From: Stropharia rugosoannulata
Lineage: Eukaryota > Basidiomycota > Agaricomycetes > Agaricales > Strophariaceae
Assembly: GCA_028532985.1 (NCBI GenBank)
Contig: JANCIK010000003.1
Span: forward strand, 2,490,001 to 2,554,000
DNA length: 64,000 nt
Reading direction: 5' to 3'
The notes under the pieces: generated by a model
The model's database searches: none
Seen by the model: the letters and a program-made list of their open reading frames with translations, nothing else
What the model was told of the DNA's origin: nothing
Shown: positions 33,420-45,594 of the stretch, one piece after another
Position numbering within the stretch: the stretch's first letter is position 1
Layout of the letters: each line of letters starts with the position of its first letter
Made by a program: the position numbers and the translations under genes

Positions 33420-34056
33420 GCTCGCGGGACGCCCGCTCGGCTCGTTTGTCCGGGAAAGCGAAACCACCTCTAAATCCTATTTGATTATCTGTATAGTATG
33501 TGCGTTCTCGGTGCGGTAGGCGCCGTATTCGCGCTCTTCGTCGCTTTCCTTTCCGTATTGTTTTCGGGGTAACCTTATTCGTCTTCTTGAGTTTTTGATC
33601 TGGATTTCATATAAGCTACATGGCAATAGGGATTGTACGGATTATGCGACTATGGAATTGATTAGAACACGTAGATTATATTATGTACCACATTTCAACT
33701 GCGGGAATAGAAGACTATGACTACGTAGGAATAGGCCTATGCAATTATAATTCTATTTTTCTTGGGCAATTCCGTTTACTCTAGTCAAGTAGTACATAGT
33801 GCGGCATAGTGCCGGTCATGGCTGATCCGATCCGCCAAACAAAAGTGAGCAATTAGCTAGTTTTTAACCCGTTCCGAGCCTCTAAAGTCAAGAAATGTGG
33901 GAAATGCTGCAAATAAACTTGGACAGTGGCCCTTGGTATATAACATAAGATGTGATGCGAATGATTAATCACGGCGTATCCGCTCACCGAATAACGGCGA
34001 GGTGGTGATTCAAAGTATGCCCTAGGTCTCCTTGAATACAGAAAAGGGCAGGAAAT
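33420..34056. other. Convergent intergenic, AT-rich
   Basis: Lies between the stop codons of two convergent genes. Base composition drops sharply in GC compared with the gene on the left. No gene, RNA or repeat recognised. Confidence 0.55.
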
Positions 34057-35878
34057 TTACCTCCCAGCGAGACATGCGTACGTAGGCACGATGATATCCT
34101 TCGCCGCCTCAATACTTTGCTTTTGATTATCGGTCACCATTGATGCCAAGGGCATGGGCAACGGATCGACGTAGAACTCCCCGCTTTCATAAGCGGAAGA
34201 CGACAGTGTGTGCCAACGCTCTGTCTGCGGCACGGCGAGCATCGAGTCGAGCACGCTGCCGTAATGCACCCGCTGTTGCCCGCTTCTGCTTTGCTCGTCG
34301 TATAGAGTGCCGATACTCGGAAAGGCGTACCCCACTGGGGTGGTGTCGCCATCACGAAGAGGCGCTGGCAGCGGGCCTGCCGTCTGATTGTGCCGTCTCG
34401 CACGCTGCTGTTGCAGCATGCGCAGGCGGTATTCTGTACGCGAGCGTTCGAGCTCTTGTTCTTCATCCTGCGGTATTTCATTTCCGTCCGCGTCTAGACG
34501 CGCTGCAGTAAAATGCGCTGAGTATAAAGACGTTGTAAAAGGTAAATAAACGCGACGTACCCCAGCCACGCCTGCGGCCTGCAACTGCAGAAGCGGGTTG
34601 GTCTGCAGGCGATACTTGCGTCTCCGTCGTGCGTGTCACGCGCACTAAATTTTCCTGCAGGCGAAACTGTTCGTCCACGCTCCGCCGTAGACCTTCTCTT
34701 ATGTCGTCAGAGAAGAGCGGCTCGCGTTCGCGCTCCGGTCGTCGCGGAGCGCGTTGCCTATTACCGCGAGTCTGTGGGAAGAGCCACGAGAGGAAATCAT
34801 CGTCAGACCAGTCAATGTTCAGATCACTCCCCATGCTATCATGCCTCGCGTCCTGATAACGTCTGTATCGATCCACGACACTATCTCTCTCTGGAACAAA
34901 CCCAAAGGGAAGCGGGGTATCTCCTTGGACAGGCAAACTATTCATAGAAGCTAGGTTTGGCGAAGGAAGCTCATCCAAGCTCGGCGGAGCCCCAGTCAAG
35001 TCCGCAAAGGTGGGCAGCGACTGGGTTTCCGGGTTTGGAGGCGCGATAAACGGCAGAAATGGGGACAGATTAGGACGCAACCTCCACCGGCGCGGGTCGG
35101 GCGATCTCCAGGATAAAGGTGTGGAATTTGTGGGTGGACGGCGATCATTCGACCTGTACTCGCCGTGCGGAACGCCGTCTAGCCCAGGTACAGGGTGAAG
35201 GGTATGGTCAGGTCGCGCCGGCGGCGCTGAGGGACGCGGAAACAGGCCCAGCGCTGTGTCAATGATATCGCCATACGGCATCGGTATGCTCATGAAGTGA
35301 TCAAACTGGGCGGCCGCATGTGGATTGGCTTCGCGTGCTGCGACCCGCAGTCCACGAGTGGTCGCAGCACCGTCTGGAACTGGAGACATGGTGGTCGAGC
35401 GAAAGGTGAAACGAGCGGGTGCTTCCTCAGTAGGTACTGGACGTTCTATCGGATGGATTGACGCGCCGAACGAAGCCAGTGGCCTGTTCAACGGTGGTAC
35501 TGGTGGTGGCGGTAAACTATAACGATTCGTCTGTTGAGTAATGCGTGAGTGGTTCATATCGGACGCAAATTCGTTCCCTGTCAGAACGAGTGCTTCATGT
35601 GGCGGAGCCATACGACCAGCGTTAGGGTCGAGGTCCATGCCCTCATAGGCGGTGAAATCTGGCATTCGCGGTAGGGATTGCGATAGATTCAGTAAGCTTT
35701 GGCGAACTTCTACAATACGGTTCAGTGCCAGCTCAAGAGCTAAGGAAGCTTGTTGAAGTCTGCGCTGAGTATCGCCATTGTCCTGGCTGTTGCTGGACGA
35801 CTGTGCATTCAGGGCGGAAGTCGGTGTCGCCGATCCGGAAATCACTTGCTCAAGTGAATCGTCAGGGCGCTCGCTCAT
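34057..35878 (-). CDS. Large disordered protein, function unknown
   Basis: 587 aa from two exons (35878-34561 and 34502-34057; intron GTACGT...CTGCAG). An N-terminal stretch is probably a coiled coil (RRLQQASLALELALNRIVEV, SLLNLSQSLP). The middle is Pro-rich and disordered (RYSLPPPPVPPLNRP), with several short hydrophobic-aromatic segments such as DLNIDWSDDDFLSWLFP. A basic stretch RQRAPRRPEREREPL and a charged helix (EEQELERSRTEYRLRMLQQQ) follow. The C-terminus SIEAAKDIIVPTYACLAGR looks folded. No known domain recognised. The intact frame over 1.3 kb of exon 1 and a clean intron support a real gene. Confidence 0.72.
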
Positions 35879-36322
35879 TCAACTGTTCTCTTTGATACCT
35901 CTGGAGAAACTCGGAGTCAGAAGAGGTGAAAGATGGGAGAGTGGCAGCTGACAAGTAATTTGGCCGACCGTTTTAAAGTAGCAACTACCCTAGTTCCATA
36001 AATAGGTAATAGAATTATGTAACGTTTCGATCAAAGGTGCCCTACCGACGCACCAGGATTGGTCGTGTCCTGCTTTTTCATCTGTTACTTCCATGTTCCT
36101 TCACCTGTTCGTAACTCTGAACATGTTTTTACGCATTCCGGTACGAATTTCTTACGCATATACATTACACGACCTCGAATAACTCGAAAACTAGATTTAC
36201 TCTACTTATATCATAGCAATTAGCAGTCAATTAGTAACAGCAGTTATGTAGTAGTAAGTACTTGGTGTAGTACGTTCTCTTGACGTTCCACTACAACCGT
36301 ATTTTAATTTTTAATTCTTGGA
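35879..36322. other. Intergenic, AT-rich
   Basis: Promoter of the disordered-protein gene (minus) and 3' region of the MFS gene (minus). AT-rich from about 35980; no gene seen. Confidence 0.55.
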
Positions 36323-38466
36323 TTACGGGGATGGTCGATTAAGAAGGCGGCGAAGTAGGGGTTTGTCACCAGTGAAAAAGGATACCAGTAAGAGAGAAAC
36401 CAAGAGCAGTCCTGCGGCGGCAAAGCAGATAGCCATCCAGCCCCTTTTGACGTGGTCGAAAACCTTATGATGATGGAAGAGTCAGCAATGAACGTGGTTG
36501 GCTTATGGATATACAATCTTACCTGACCACCAAAGATAGGACCAACTACCGTTTCCATATATCAATAAACTGACAGCCTAGAAGATATGTGAATGACATA
36601 CCACACGAGCCGATGCCAAATACGAGATTTAATGCACCGTAGACATGACCGTCTTATTTGGCTATTAATTACTGCACACCTGTTATACTAAATTCACCTA
36701 CATCCTACGCCATCCGTTTTCTTGGCGAAGTCCGCCAGCTCAACTGTCAAAGGAGCTATGACAGCCGAAGTGAAGAGCGCTGTAATATGTCAAAAAAAAT
36801 CTCAGGAAAAAGATGATGCCTCTTACATTCAATTGCAAACGCTGCTACGAACAACGCTAAGCGCGTTTCAATGACGGCTATGCACCACCATGGAATGGCT
36901 AGTAAGATGCAGAATACTGTCGTGAAGTCGGCACCGTATTTCTCGGTCAAAAACCCGCATATAGGCGATGCTAACAATGTTATTTTTAGTAGGGCAATTA
37001 CTATCGTGGATAGTTATATGCTTACAGAAAAAGGAAGGCACGGACGCTCCGATAAATACGAGTCCTACATCTTTGGAATCCAAGCCCCAGACACGTTGCA
37101 GATGGACAGGAAGAGAAGGTTCTTGACTACTATATACGAAACTGGGTGACAGTCGTTAATATGCCGGGATGATAGGGTATAAATGCAAAGAAATTTCTTT
37201 ACCCGTAGACAAATAGCACGAAGCAAGTCACCAACGTTCTCGGAGATTTTCCAAGTAAGACGATAACGTTGAGCAAAGAAAGGTGCTTTGGCGCACTATG
37301 TGCACTTCGCGATTCAGGATCAGTTGAAATAGTATCAGTCCGGCATTCAATGGACTTCGATTTCGAATCTTTTTCAGCTGTGGTGGGCTCGGTTTTCTCC
37401 GGAACATTTTCTTGGTCTCGTTGCGCAGCTGCATCGCTTGAAGTCACCTCTGGTGGTTCGGCGGCAGGATCTATGCCCCATTTTACAGCGTGTTTCCTTT
37501 CGATAAGAATGAGTCTCCCCAAAAGGTCGATTACGGTCGCGGCTATTGCAAAAATAAATGGACCTCTGAAGCCGAATCGGTCATACAACGCTCCTCCAAC
37601 AGAGGGACCGATGAGGACTCTGTAAATCAAAACTTAAATGTAAGACACGACTAATATTATTGATTGAAATCTTACCCCATAGAAAGGCCGGACATAGCAC
37701 AGCCAAGATACACTGTTGAATCCAGGTTTTTAGCAGCACTAAACCCTATCTTGAGTATATATGCAAGACTTACGTGCCACACTCGACGGGGGACAACAGT
37801 CGCATCTAATTTTAGACAAGATGTCAGTTCTGTTCAATAAATCATAGATTATGAAGCGTACAATAGAGCTAGACCAACCACCCAGACCATGGAGGATCCA
37901 AATCCTTGCAGGATGCGCGCGATGCACATGACTGGATAGTTTGGCGCCTCCATTAGCATTATTTGAGAGCCAAGTAGTAGGACAAGGCCAAATATCAGAG
38001 GTTTCTGTCTCGTAGTGTATCGCTCTGAAAATAGGGCAATCGGAATGGTAGCTACGTTGAAATATTAACTGCAGCAAAGATGGAAGTCAATTGTGGTATC
38101 ACTTACATACTGCTAATCCCGCCGACTAATATTGTTACATTATTAACTATCCTATCAGTGACCTCACAACGAAAATTGTACCCACATAAGAGACCAACAG
38201 CCAACCAGAGAGTGAGGAGACATTATGGTAACCCAGGTGCTCAAGCTGAAATGGTATAACAGGTATGATAATCGAGTAGACAATCAAGTCCACAGCAATC
38301 CCTGCGGAGGACAACGCCACAGGTTTATTGTCGGCTTTAATGTTAAATAATAAAGCGGTCAGGGACTCAGGGACGCACCTAGACCAACGACGAAAGTGAT
38401 CAGCCAGCGAGAAGACCGCCACTTCAGTCCTATGGGCGGAGACTTGTTTTCGGATGAGGGTGACAT
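36323..38466 (-). CDS. Major facilitator superfamily transporter, DHA1-type
   Basis: Membrane transporter of about 500 aa over roughly ten exons. Exon 1 is MSPSSENKSPPIGLKWRSSR and WLITFVVGLG. Then come GIAVDLIVYSIIIPVIPFQL (helix 1), SLSGWLLVSY, FSERYTTRQKPLIFGLVLLL (an RxxxRRP-like loop 2-3 motif), ARILQGFGSSMVWVVGLALL, and VLIGPSVGGALYDRFGFRGP, the antiporter motif C region (GPxxGG). A long hydrophilic central loop (about 60 residues, from AVKWGIDPAAEPPEV to SAPKHLSL) precedes helix 7. The C-terminal half holds CGFLTEKYGADF and VGPIFGGQ. Ends LLRRLLNRPSP. Resembles vesicular amine/drug:H+ antiporters; substrate unknown. I checked each junction; two unusual splices (near 37740-37800 and 36557) are needed but the frame stays open. 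Confidence 0.85.
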
Positions 38467-39428
38467 GCGGGGTGTACTGGCGTAGAACTTCCTAAGAATC
38501 CAAGCAATGCGCATCGTACCATATAAAAGTTTCTCTGACTCGTAACAGGGGTTAGCGGCGAAAGCCGAGGCACCCTTGTGATGAATATCACTCTCCCGAG
38601 TGTCCTAATCCGGAAATGCCACCCATAAGCACACCTCACACCTCGAGTGACTGAAAACGCGTTCACGGAGAGATGATAAAGTTATAACTCTGAGAAGGAA
38701 ATTTTACCAGGACGAATATATGATCTCCATTTGGGTATAAAGTACTTCAGACTGCGCTACTGTGTTGCTGCAGTAGTTTTATTATTATTACTATTAGTAT
38801 TAATATTAGTATTATTGGTTGATTATTGGGCCCCAAAAAGTCCCATTTGAGTAGTGCACTTGAGACGCAGAGACTCCGTGTTTGCTGCCCTCAAGCCAGG
38901 CTCTGAAACACCGTGCTGCAGTAGTACTCATTCAAGCCAAGGTATTATCAGTTTGTATCAATGACACTTCAAACTTACTTATAAATCTCAAAATAAAACT
39001 CCTGCAGTGATTGCGGAAACACAAATAAGGAAGTGGACCTAGATGGACCCATTTCGCTGCTGCAATAGTTGATCCGAGTCTAAAGCCAATCTAAATCAGT
39101 CATATGTAGTACTTATTCAAACTGCGGTGCGTCAACGTCACAATGGAATGCACATCACTTACTTGGCATAAAGCCTTTTACGTGTTTTTAGTTTGCCTTG
39201 AGTATACTTAAGTTCAAACAACTACTTTAAAACATTTGAAGACTACAAATACAGCTCGTATCAACAACGTATCAACCGAAAAACATCATTCCAGCCTTGT
39301 TCCAGCCGCTCAAACAAATTCAACGGTGACGGTCATTTGCCGGGGTCCTTGCCGGACCGGGGACACTGTCATTGCGCGCGGCGGGCCGGTCTTCTCTTGG
39401 ACAACATCCTTTAACCGTCTGACTAGGA
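38467..39428. other. Divergent intergenic with degenerate repeats
   Basis: Nearly 1 kb between the start codons of the MFS gene (minus) and CCA1 (plus). Contains an AT microsatellite (38777-38818) and three or four imperfect copies of a GCTGCAGTAGT-like motif (about 38766, 38911, 39057, 39108), two followed by ACTYATTCAAGC. This may be a decayed mobile element, but no coding part remains. Confidence 0.45.
38777..38818. repeat. ATT/AT-rich microsatellite
   Basis: Imperfect (ATT)n run, TTTTATTATTATTACTATT followed by related triplets, upstream of the MFS transporter gene. Confidence 0.8.
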
Positions 39429-41541
39429 ATGAACAATCTGCGAACCATTTCTACCTCATTCAATCACTCATTCAAAAGAAAGTTTCTCTCAGTCCAATCG
39501 CGTCAAGAATATCCCATGAGGCGTACAAAACCACCCACAGCTGTGCCCGAGAAGCTCGAAATTCGGCTCACTGACGTCGAAAGCAGAATATGCCAATTAC
39601 TGCACGATTGTAGCCAAACCTTGCTCCAGGAGAAAGGGATCTCGGTGACATGTCGAATAGCTGGCGGCTGGGTTCGAGACAAGGTCAATATAGCATAACC
39701 TTCCGACTCAGGGCCATGTAACGAACCTGCCTTGAATCTAGCTGCTTGGCTCGCAAAGCAACGACATGGACGTCGCGCTCAGTGATATCATGGGGCTCGC
39801 CTTCGCTGAATATCTTGCTGAATTTGCTCGATCGAAGGGCGTTGATACTGGAACTATAGCTAAAATCGAAACAAATCCTGACCAATCGAAGCATCTCGAG
39901 ACCGCTACCTTCAAGATATTTGGCCTGGACTTAGACTTGGTCAATCTACGCAGTGAAGAGTATGCGACCGGAAGTCGTATACCAACTGGGGTGGTAAGAG
40001 AACTCAGAACATGAACTAAATGACTACTGACGTGTACAGGCCTTTGGCACGCCTCTACAAGACGCTCTGAGGCGAGATATTACAATCAACGCGCTATTCT
40101 ACAATGTACATAGTCGCGAGGTGGAGGATCATACTGAAAAGGTATATCAGCTACAATTTTGCGCGTTTACCCGACCAAACAATATAGTAGGGCCTGGATG
40201 ATCTACGACATGGCATCGTCCGGACGCCAATGCCTCCCAGAGAAACATTCCATGATGATCCACTGCGTATATTGCGCTGTGTTCGATTTGCCAGTCGGTT
40301 TGGGTTTGCTGTTGTTGAAGAGGTAAAAGAGGCTGTAAAAGACACAGCCATTCAGGTAATCATATGTCGTAACTTTTTACCTTGCAGCCTATATCCATAA
40401 TTGATTTGCCCTAGGAAGCCTTGGTTGCCAAAGTTGCCCGCGAACGGGTAGGAGATGAAGTTGGAAAGATGATTAAGGGTGAATGTTTACGTAGTCGAAT
40501 TTTGTGGATGTGACTGAGACAGAAGTCTAGGACCAGATCCTCTTCGCGCGGCTCAACTGATATACGAACTGGCTTTATACCATCCAATATTTTCAGTTAT
40601 TCCACCAGAAGCAAAGACAGCTATGCCACCTTCATTTTTCTCAGATACTCCAACATCAAGTATTTGTGCGCCATCTATTCTTGACGTTTTGATTTCGAAA
40701 GACGTTCCGGACTGTTCACAACCTCACCCATTACTCCTATCGCCGAGTGTAGATGATTCGTCAACAAGATCACGATTATTTCTTGCTGCCCTTTTACTGC
40801 CGTATCTTGGAGTAACTTATCAAGATTCTAAGAAGAAGACTCAACAAGTTATCACGGCGGTAATCCGCGATTCTCTCAAACTAGGAGTCCAAAATCATTA
40901 CCTTGATGGGATTCCTACCCTGTTCTCAGCCCTACCCCTAGTCAAAACTTTCATCGAAGAGCATCAGCATACCGACCCTAGTCGAGCGAAGTTAGGCCTC
41001 TTCCTTCGTAACAAACTTGTGCACAACTCAAGCACCGGAACTCATTGGTCATCGACTTTACTCTTCTCGATGGTGACAGAACTTGTGCATACGTACAACG
41101 TTGGGAGTGACAGTTTCGACAGTGAGTTTTCAGTTATTACGTACTTAATTTAACCCTTTGACCGAAACATAAATAAAAAAGCAAAAGAAGCAGCGAAAAT
41201 TGTCACGAAATACAATGATTTTATTGGCAAAATTACAGCGTTTTCTTTGCAAGACGATGTGGATAGAAAACCTTTGCTTAACGTGAGTAATCATCTCAAT
41301 CGTACAGTCAAAATGTGAATGAACACATATCTAGGGGAATGAGATTGGAAAGGCTCTGCAAGTAGGCAAACCCGGACCATGGGTCGGAAAAGTTCTCGAA
41401 GACGTTGTAGAATGGCAATTGGCCCACCCCGGCGCCTCAAAGGATGAATGCATCTCATGGCTTACAACGCAAGATTCGTCAAAATATTTGTCGGGAGACA
41501 ATGCCCATTCAAAACCAGCCAAGCGTATACGGACCAAATGA
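39429..41541 (+). CDS. CCA1: CCA-adding tRNA nucleotidyltransferase
   Basis: Adds CCA to tRNA 3' ends without a template. The catalytic head has TCRIAGGWVRDK, an intron (GTCAAT...ATCTAG), then LLGSQSNDMDVALSD; the two Asp of DMD bind the metal ions. The neck and body include FKIFGLDLDLVNLRSEEY, TPLQDALRRDITINALFYNV (the DALRRDFTINAL motif), GLDDLRHGIVRTPMPP, and DPLRILRCVRFASRFGF. About eight exons, ending KPAKRIRTK. The first 30 residues (MNNLRTISTSFNHSFKRKFL) are basic, hydroxylated and acid-free, as in mitochondrial presequences, and a second ATG (MRRTKPPTAVPEKLE) follows; yeast Cca1 also uses alternative starts to serve mitochondria and cytosol/nucleus. Confidence 0.94.
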
Positions 41542-41582
41542 AGTGCCAAGTAGACATCATTCAGTATAATATGCATTATGGG

Positions 41583-43660
41583 TTAACTATCCGTGGTGCT
41601 TGGATCTTTTGTTTTTGTATTATCCGTCGATGTTTCTTTGAGCTTGCGCCTCTTCGAGCCCATAATCATATCCCTAGGAAAATAATTAGAGTAGAGCAGA
41701 ATATATCTAAGAAAAATCTCACCTTTTCTTAATCGCATCGCGTCGGCCGATACTACGAGCAGGGTTGACCGTATCAGGCCTCTTAACCTTGCCCATCTGT
41801 CTCCGCTTCATCTTCGAGGGCTTGGGTAATTTGAGAATCCAGTCGGGCACAGTGAATCCGGATTGCAATATAACATTTGCAATCCTGTGCAGCGGGTAAG
41901 TGCAAGAAGTGAAAGTACAAATGTGAATAACATACGTTTTGAGATAAGGGCCGTCTTCGTCAGTGAAAAACGTCACCGCTTTCCCTTCCCTTCCCGCTCG
42001 ACCAGTACGACCTATCCGGTGAACATAGCTTTGCACAGTTGTTGGGAAGTCGTAGTTAATAACTTCGCGGACTCCTTTGAAGTCCATGCCGCGAGCCATG
42101 ACCTCTGTTGTAATCATCACCCAGCTCTCACCTCTCCTCATCCGACTGACAGCGTCTTCGCGCTCTTTTTGAGTTAATCCAGCATGAAGGCAGTCAACGT
42201 TTGGAATTCCGTTTAGAACAAGTTCTTCGGCAAGAGACGTAGCTCGAGTTTGAGTTGAAGTGAATACGAGGACAGGGGGGTTATATGGTTGGGCAAAATA
42301 TGTCAGGAGACTGGGAAGCTTAGAAGGGTCGTCAGCAACATATGTTAGAGATTGTGCAATGAGTGGGAGTGGGGTATCTCTGTAATACGGATCTTTGATA
42401 AGACATAGATTTACAACATTTCGTCGAACTCACTTGAGACCAACAACTATTCGAATGGGGTTGTTCACCATGTCCATGGCCATTTTTTCTGCGTTAGCAG
42501 GTAACGTAGCGCTGAAAAGCGCCTTTTGCAGTTGAGAATGCGAGCATGCTGCAACTATTTCTTGTATTTGATCCATAAACTCGGCATCCAACATACGGTC
42601 CGCCTCGTCCAGGATGAGATGGCGAACGCTAAATGAAATGATGAGGCATGGTTTTTAAGAATTGGAGTAGGCATTTTTACTTGTTCAGCTCTAGGTTTCC
42701 TTCCTGCAGAGAAGCGACAAGGCGAAGTGGTGTGCTGATGATGATATCTGAAGTAGAAGTAGCGGGATATGTTAACGACGAACAGATACCTGGTAAGACA
42801 GCCCACTAACCAACTTTATCACGCGCCGCTTTCTGTGATAGCGCATTCGCAGTGGCCTTGCTAAATAGAACAATCTTCCATTTCCTTCCTTGCGCGAGCT
42901 TCAGACATTCATTGTGTATTTGGTGCGCCAGTTCACGCGTGGGGACGACAACGACGGCTCTGACACCTGCCGTGTCAGAACTAGCTGCAGGCGCGCCAAG
43001 TTTCGCAAATATAGGTAACAGGTATGCCAGCGTTTTACCCGTCCCTGTAGGCGAGATAGCAACCAGATTGCGGTTCTAAATACGCTAAATTAGGACCTCT
43101 AAAATCTGCAAATTCAAAATCTACACACCTTGAGCAAAATTGGCATGCCCGCAGCCTGTATGCTTGTAGGCTCCACATACCCACTCGAGACAAGGTTTGG
43201 AAATATATGATGCGGAACGCCGTATTTTTCGAAGTCTTTGAGTTCTTCAAAGGAGTCAATGGCTGGGGGCACGTCCGAGCCCTTAGTAGACACTCTGTGG
43301 GTCAATTTCTTTGGAGGTGCTTGGCTAGAAGTCGCCTGCTCTGGCTCATCTTCCTGGTCTTCTTCTGGCTCAGTCTTTCTTCTCTTCCCTTTCGCCGAAG
43401 GCTCAGATCCAGACTGTTTCCTCTTTCCCTGGTTATTTTGGGCATACTTGAAGAAATCAAGCTCGGCAGGCAATTCTGCAGAATCAGCTTTGGGCAGCGA
43501 TGCCTTCCCCTTTTTGGCGGATTTGGCTTTCTAAATGCGAGTCAGGCATACATCTATTGGGTAGGGTAGAGTTACACACGTTAAAAAGCAAACTTTCAGG
43601 TTTTGATTTATCGAAAGTCACGCCTCCGCGCGATAGTAGGTGGAAAGCTTCATTGGACAT
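41583..43660 (-). CDS. ROK1: ATP-dependent RNA helicase Rok1 (DDX52)
   Basis: DEAD-box helicase of 40S ribosome biogenesis. N-terminal MSNEAFHLLSRGGVTF, then a Lys-rich acidic region (KRKQSGSEPSAKGKRRKTEP). Q-motif region EPTSIQAAGMPILL, motif I SPTGTGKT, Ia PTRELAHQ, II LILDEADRML, III SATLP, IV VLVFTSTQTRA, V EVMARGMDFKGVREVINYDF and VI HRIGRTGRAGREG are all present. The C-terminal part DWILKLPKPSKMKRRQMGKV is typical of Rok1. The last exon, after a GTGAGA...TCCTAG intron, encodes a basic tail (MIMGSKRRKLKET) and stops at TAA 41583. About seven exons. Convergent with CCA1 with 41 bp between stops. Confidence 0.95.
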
Positions 43661-44307
43661 AATGGTGATTTAAATTGGTTTGGCAGTATTTAAGAAAGGG
43701 TGCAAGAGCGCATGCCACCAGAATAAATGAGTTGTATAGGGAGGGAGGGAGGATCAAGGAATGATAGTTATGCATTTGCCGCGTTAACTTGTCCGTCAAA
43801 AGTAGTATCACGTGATGCTAATGAATCGTCGGGTTGTCTTCTTGAAGTTAACTTGAAGTCACCAAGTTGGCACCATGCCGTCTTGGATGTTGGAATCCGG
43901 ATGTTACATGACTATACATACTTATTTGATACCTCGGGGACCGTTCTATGTGCTGGGTCTTGATTCTTGAACCTCATTTCTGTCTACTGTTTTGTGCCAC
44001 TCAAGTAATGTCAAAGTTGTGTGCTTGTATTCCTCCAAGTTGGAAGTTCCTCCTTCCAGTCATTCATAAGTTGCCAAAATTGGCCGTCGATTCAAGTCGA
44101 GCTCAAGTCTGCCGACAAGAGTTGCCTCGGAACGAATTGATTTGCCCAGGAAATCAACGTACTAATACAATACTTATGGCGTAACATATGCTACCGGGAG
44201 CAGGCAGATGAACAAAAGAACTCTAATAACAAAACAAAAATAAAACAATCCAGTCTATCACTTCAAGCGTAGACCAGATATCTAGACATGCCAAACATCA
44301 CCGTTGT
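43661..44307. other. Intergenic
   Basis: Promoter of ROK1 (minus) and 3' region of the secreted paralogue (minus). No gene seen. A CACGTG at about 43809 and repeated CAAGTTGG-like words are present, without clear meaning. Confidence 0.5.
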
Positions 44308-45594
44308 TTAGAAAGAGCGTCCGCTATTACGGCTGCCGGTGGGTCGAGGGCGGAAACGCTACATATCAGAGGGTCAATAAAATTCAGACGCAAAGGTCAC
44401 TGTAAACACTCACTCCACCGCGGTTGGAATTATTGTTATTGTTGTTGTTGTTATTGTTATTGCCAGTAGCTGCCTTGCTCGTAGCTGCCGGAGAAGCGGC
44501 AGCGGTCGAAGACGCCTTGGTCCCAGTTTTAGTAGAGGATGCTACAGTTTTTCCGCCAGAGGCAGCAGACGAAGTTGCAGCAGAGCCCGTACCGGCACCA
44601 GAGCCAGAACTAGCGGCGTTACCGGAAGTGGTGAACTTATGATTATAAGTTAGACCTGCCATCATAAACCTACTAACGACAATTAACTCACGTATACACA
44701 GTCGTCCAACGAACCATGTTGGGCGATAGGCACAATGGCAGGCTGGTGATTGGAAGACGTGTTAATAGAGCATACACGGTAGGCGCCAGCTGGTAGTCCA
44801 TTGTCGACAGATGCTGTGAGTTCACCGTTCACTGCCGCGTCATTCAAGCCCTGTTGTGGACATGGTCGGTAAATCACATTTTCCTGACATGAACAAGACA
44901 TACCTTGAAGAAAACGAACGCCTTCGGGTCTGTTGGTGTCGTCTGGGAGAGGCTTTGCAATGGCTCAATAACGAAATGTGAGTGACCGATGATCTGGCCC
45001 TGCTTGTTCAGCTGCTGCGGGGCAGCGAAATAGCTCTCTTGCGCGTTCGTGAAGCTACCAGTTTCCATGTTCTTGATAGCCATGCTGACGGTGAACGCCT
45101 TGTTCGCCGGAATTGTATCTCCGTTTTTGGGATTTGTGAACTTCGAAGAGGGCATGTTATCGACGGAGGGGATAAGACCAATAGGAGCGGGGTTGCAAGA
45201 CCCAGTAGTAATTTGTTTTCCGTTGGTGATGGGCAAATTAGGCGCCGTCAGGCAAAAGTTGATAAAGTTATTCGTGGAAGTTAAAGAGGCAACTTGGCCT
45301 GTGAAGGTGACGGTATGTAAGTAGTCGTTCCTTTCTTAGAGATAATACTACATACCAGCCGTTGGAACATCTTGACCGTCATTCGCAAAACCAGATGCAA
45401 TGACGCGGGGATCAAGTGCTGAGAGAAATATCATAAGCACATGGTTAAGGCCCCAGCAGAAATGAAGGTCACATACTAAGGCTCTTCTGCGGGTCATTCT
45501 GGTTACTATTCTGTCGTATGGCCAAATCGGCAAATACACCGGTCAAGGCTGGCATGAGGGCAATGCCAGGAGCGACGATGGTTGAAAAACGCAT
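44308..45594 (-). CDS. Secreted protein, paralogue of the gene at 2664, Asn-rich tail
   Basis: Starts with a signal peptide (MRFSTIVAPGIALMPALTGV, then FADLAIR) and goes directly into the conserved domain (LDPRVIASGFANDGQDVPTA, ITNGKQITTGSCNPAPIG, MPSSKFTNPKNGDTIPANKA, GSFTNAQESYFAAPQQLNKQ, GHSHFVIEPLQSLSQ, SLDDCVYFTTSG). The CBM19-like Cys domain of the other copy is missing. A Ser/Thr/Ala-rich tail and eleven Asn in a row follow, and the last small exon is basic (RFRPRPTGSRNSGRSF, TAA at 44308). Three introns sit at the same positions and phases as in the paralogue; one between FFK and GLNDAAVN is extra. Likely extracellular or wall-associated; molecular activity unknown. Confidence 0.85.
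44427..44462. repeat. Trinucleotide repeat encoding poly-Asn
   Basis: AAC/AAT triplets on the minus strand (GTT/ATT on plus) encode eleven consecutive Asn near the C-terminus of the secreted paralogue. Confidence 0.85.

Noticed and set aside
37680..37830. Suspected frameshift in the MFS transporter
   Set aside because: One reading gave a frame conflict, but using the GTACGC...AATTAG and GTAAGT...AACAG introns together restores an open frame (LLCD... to YLGCAMSGLSMG).
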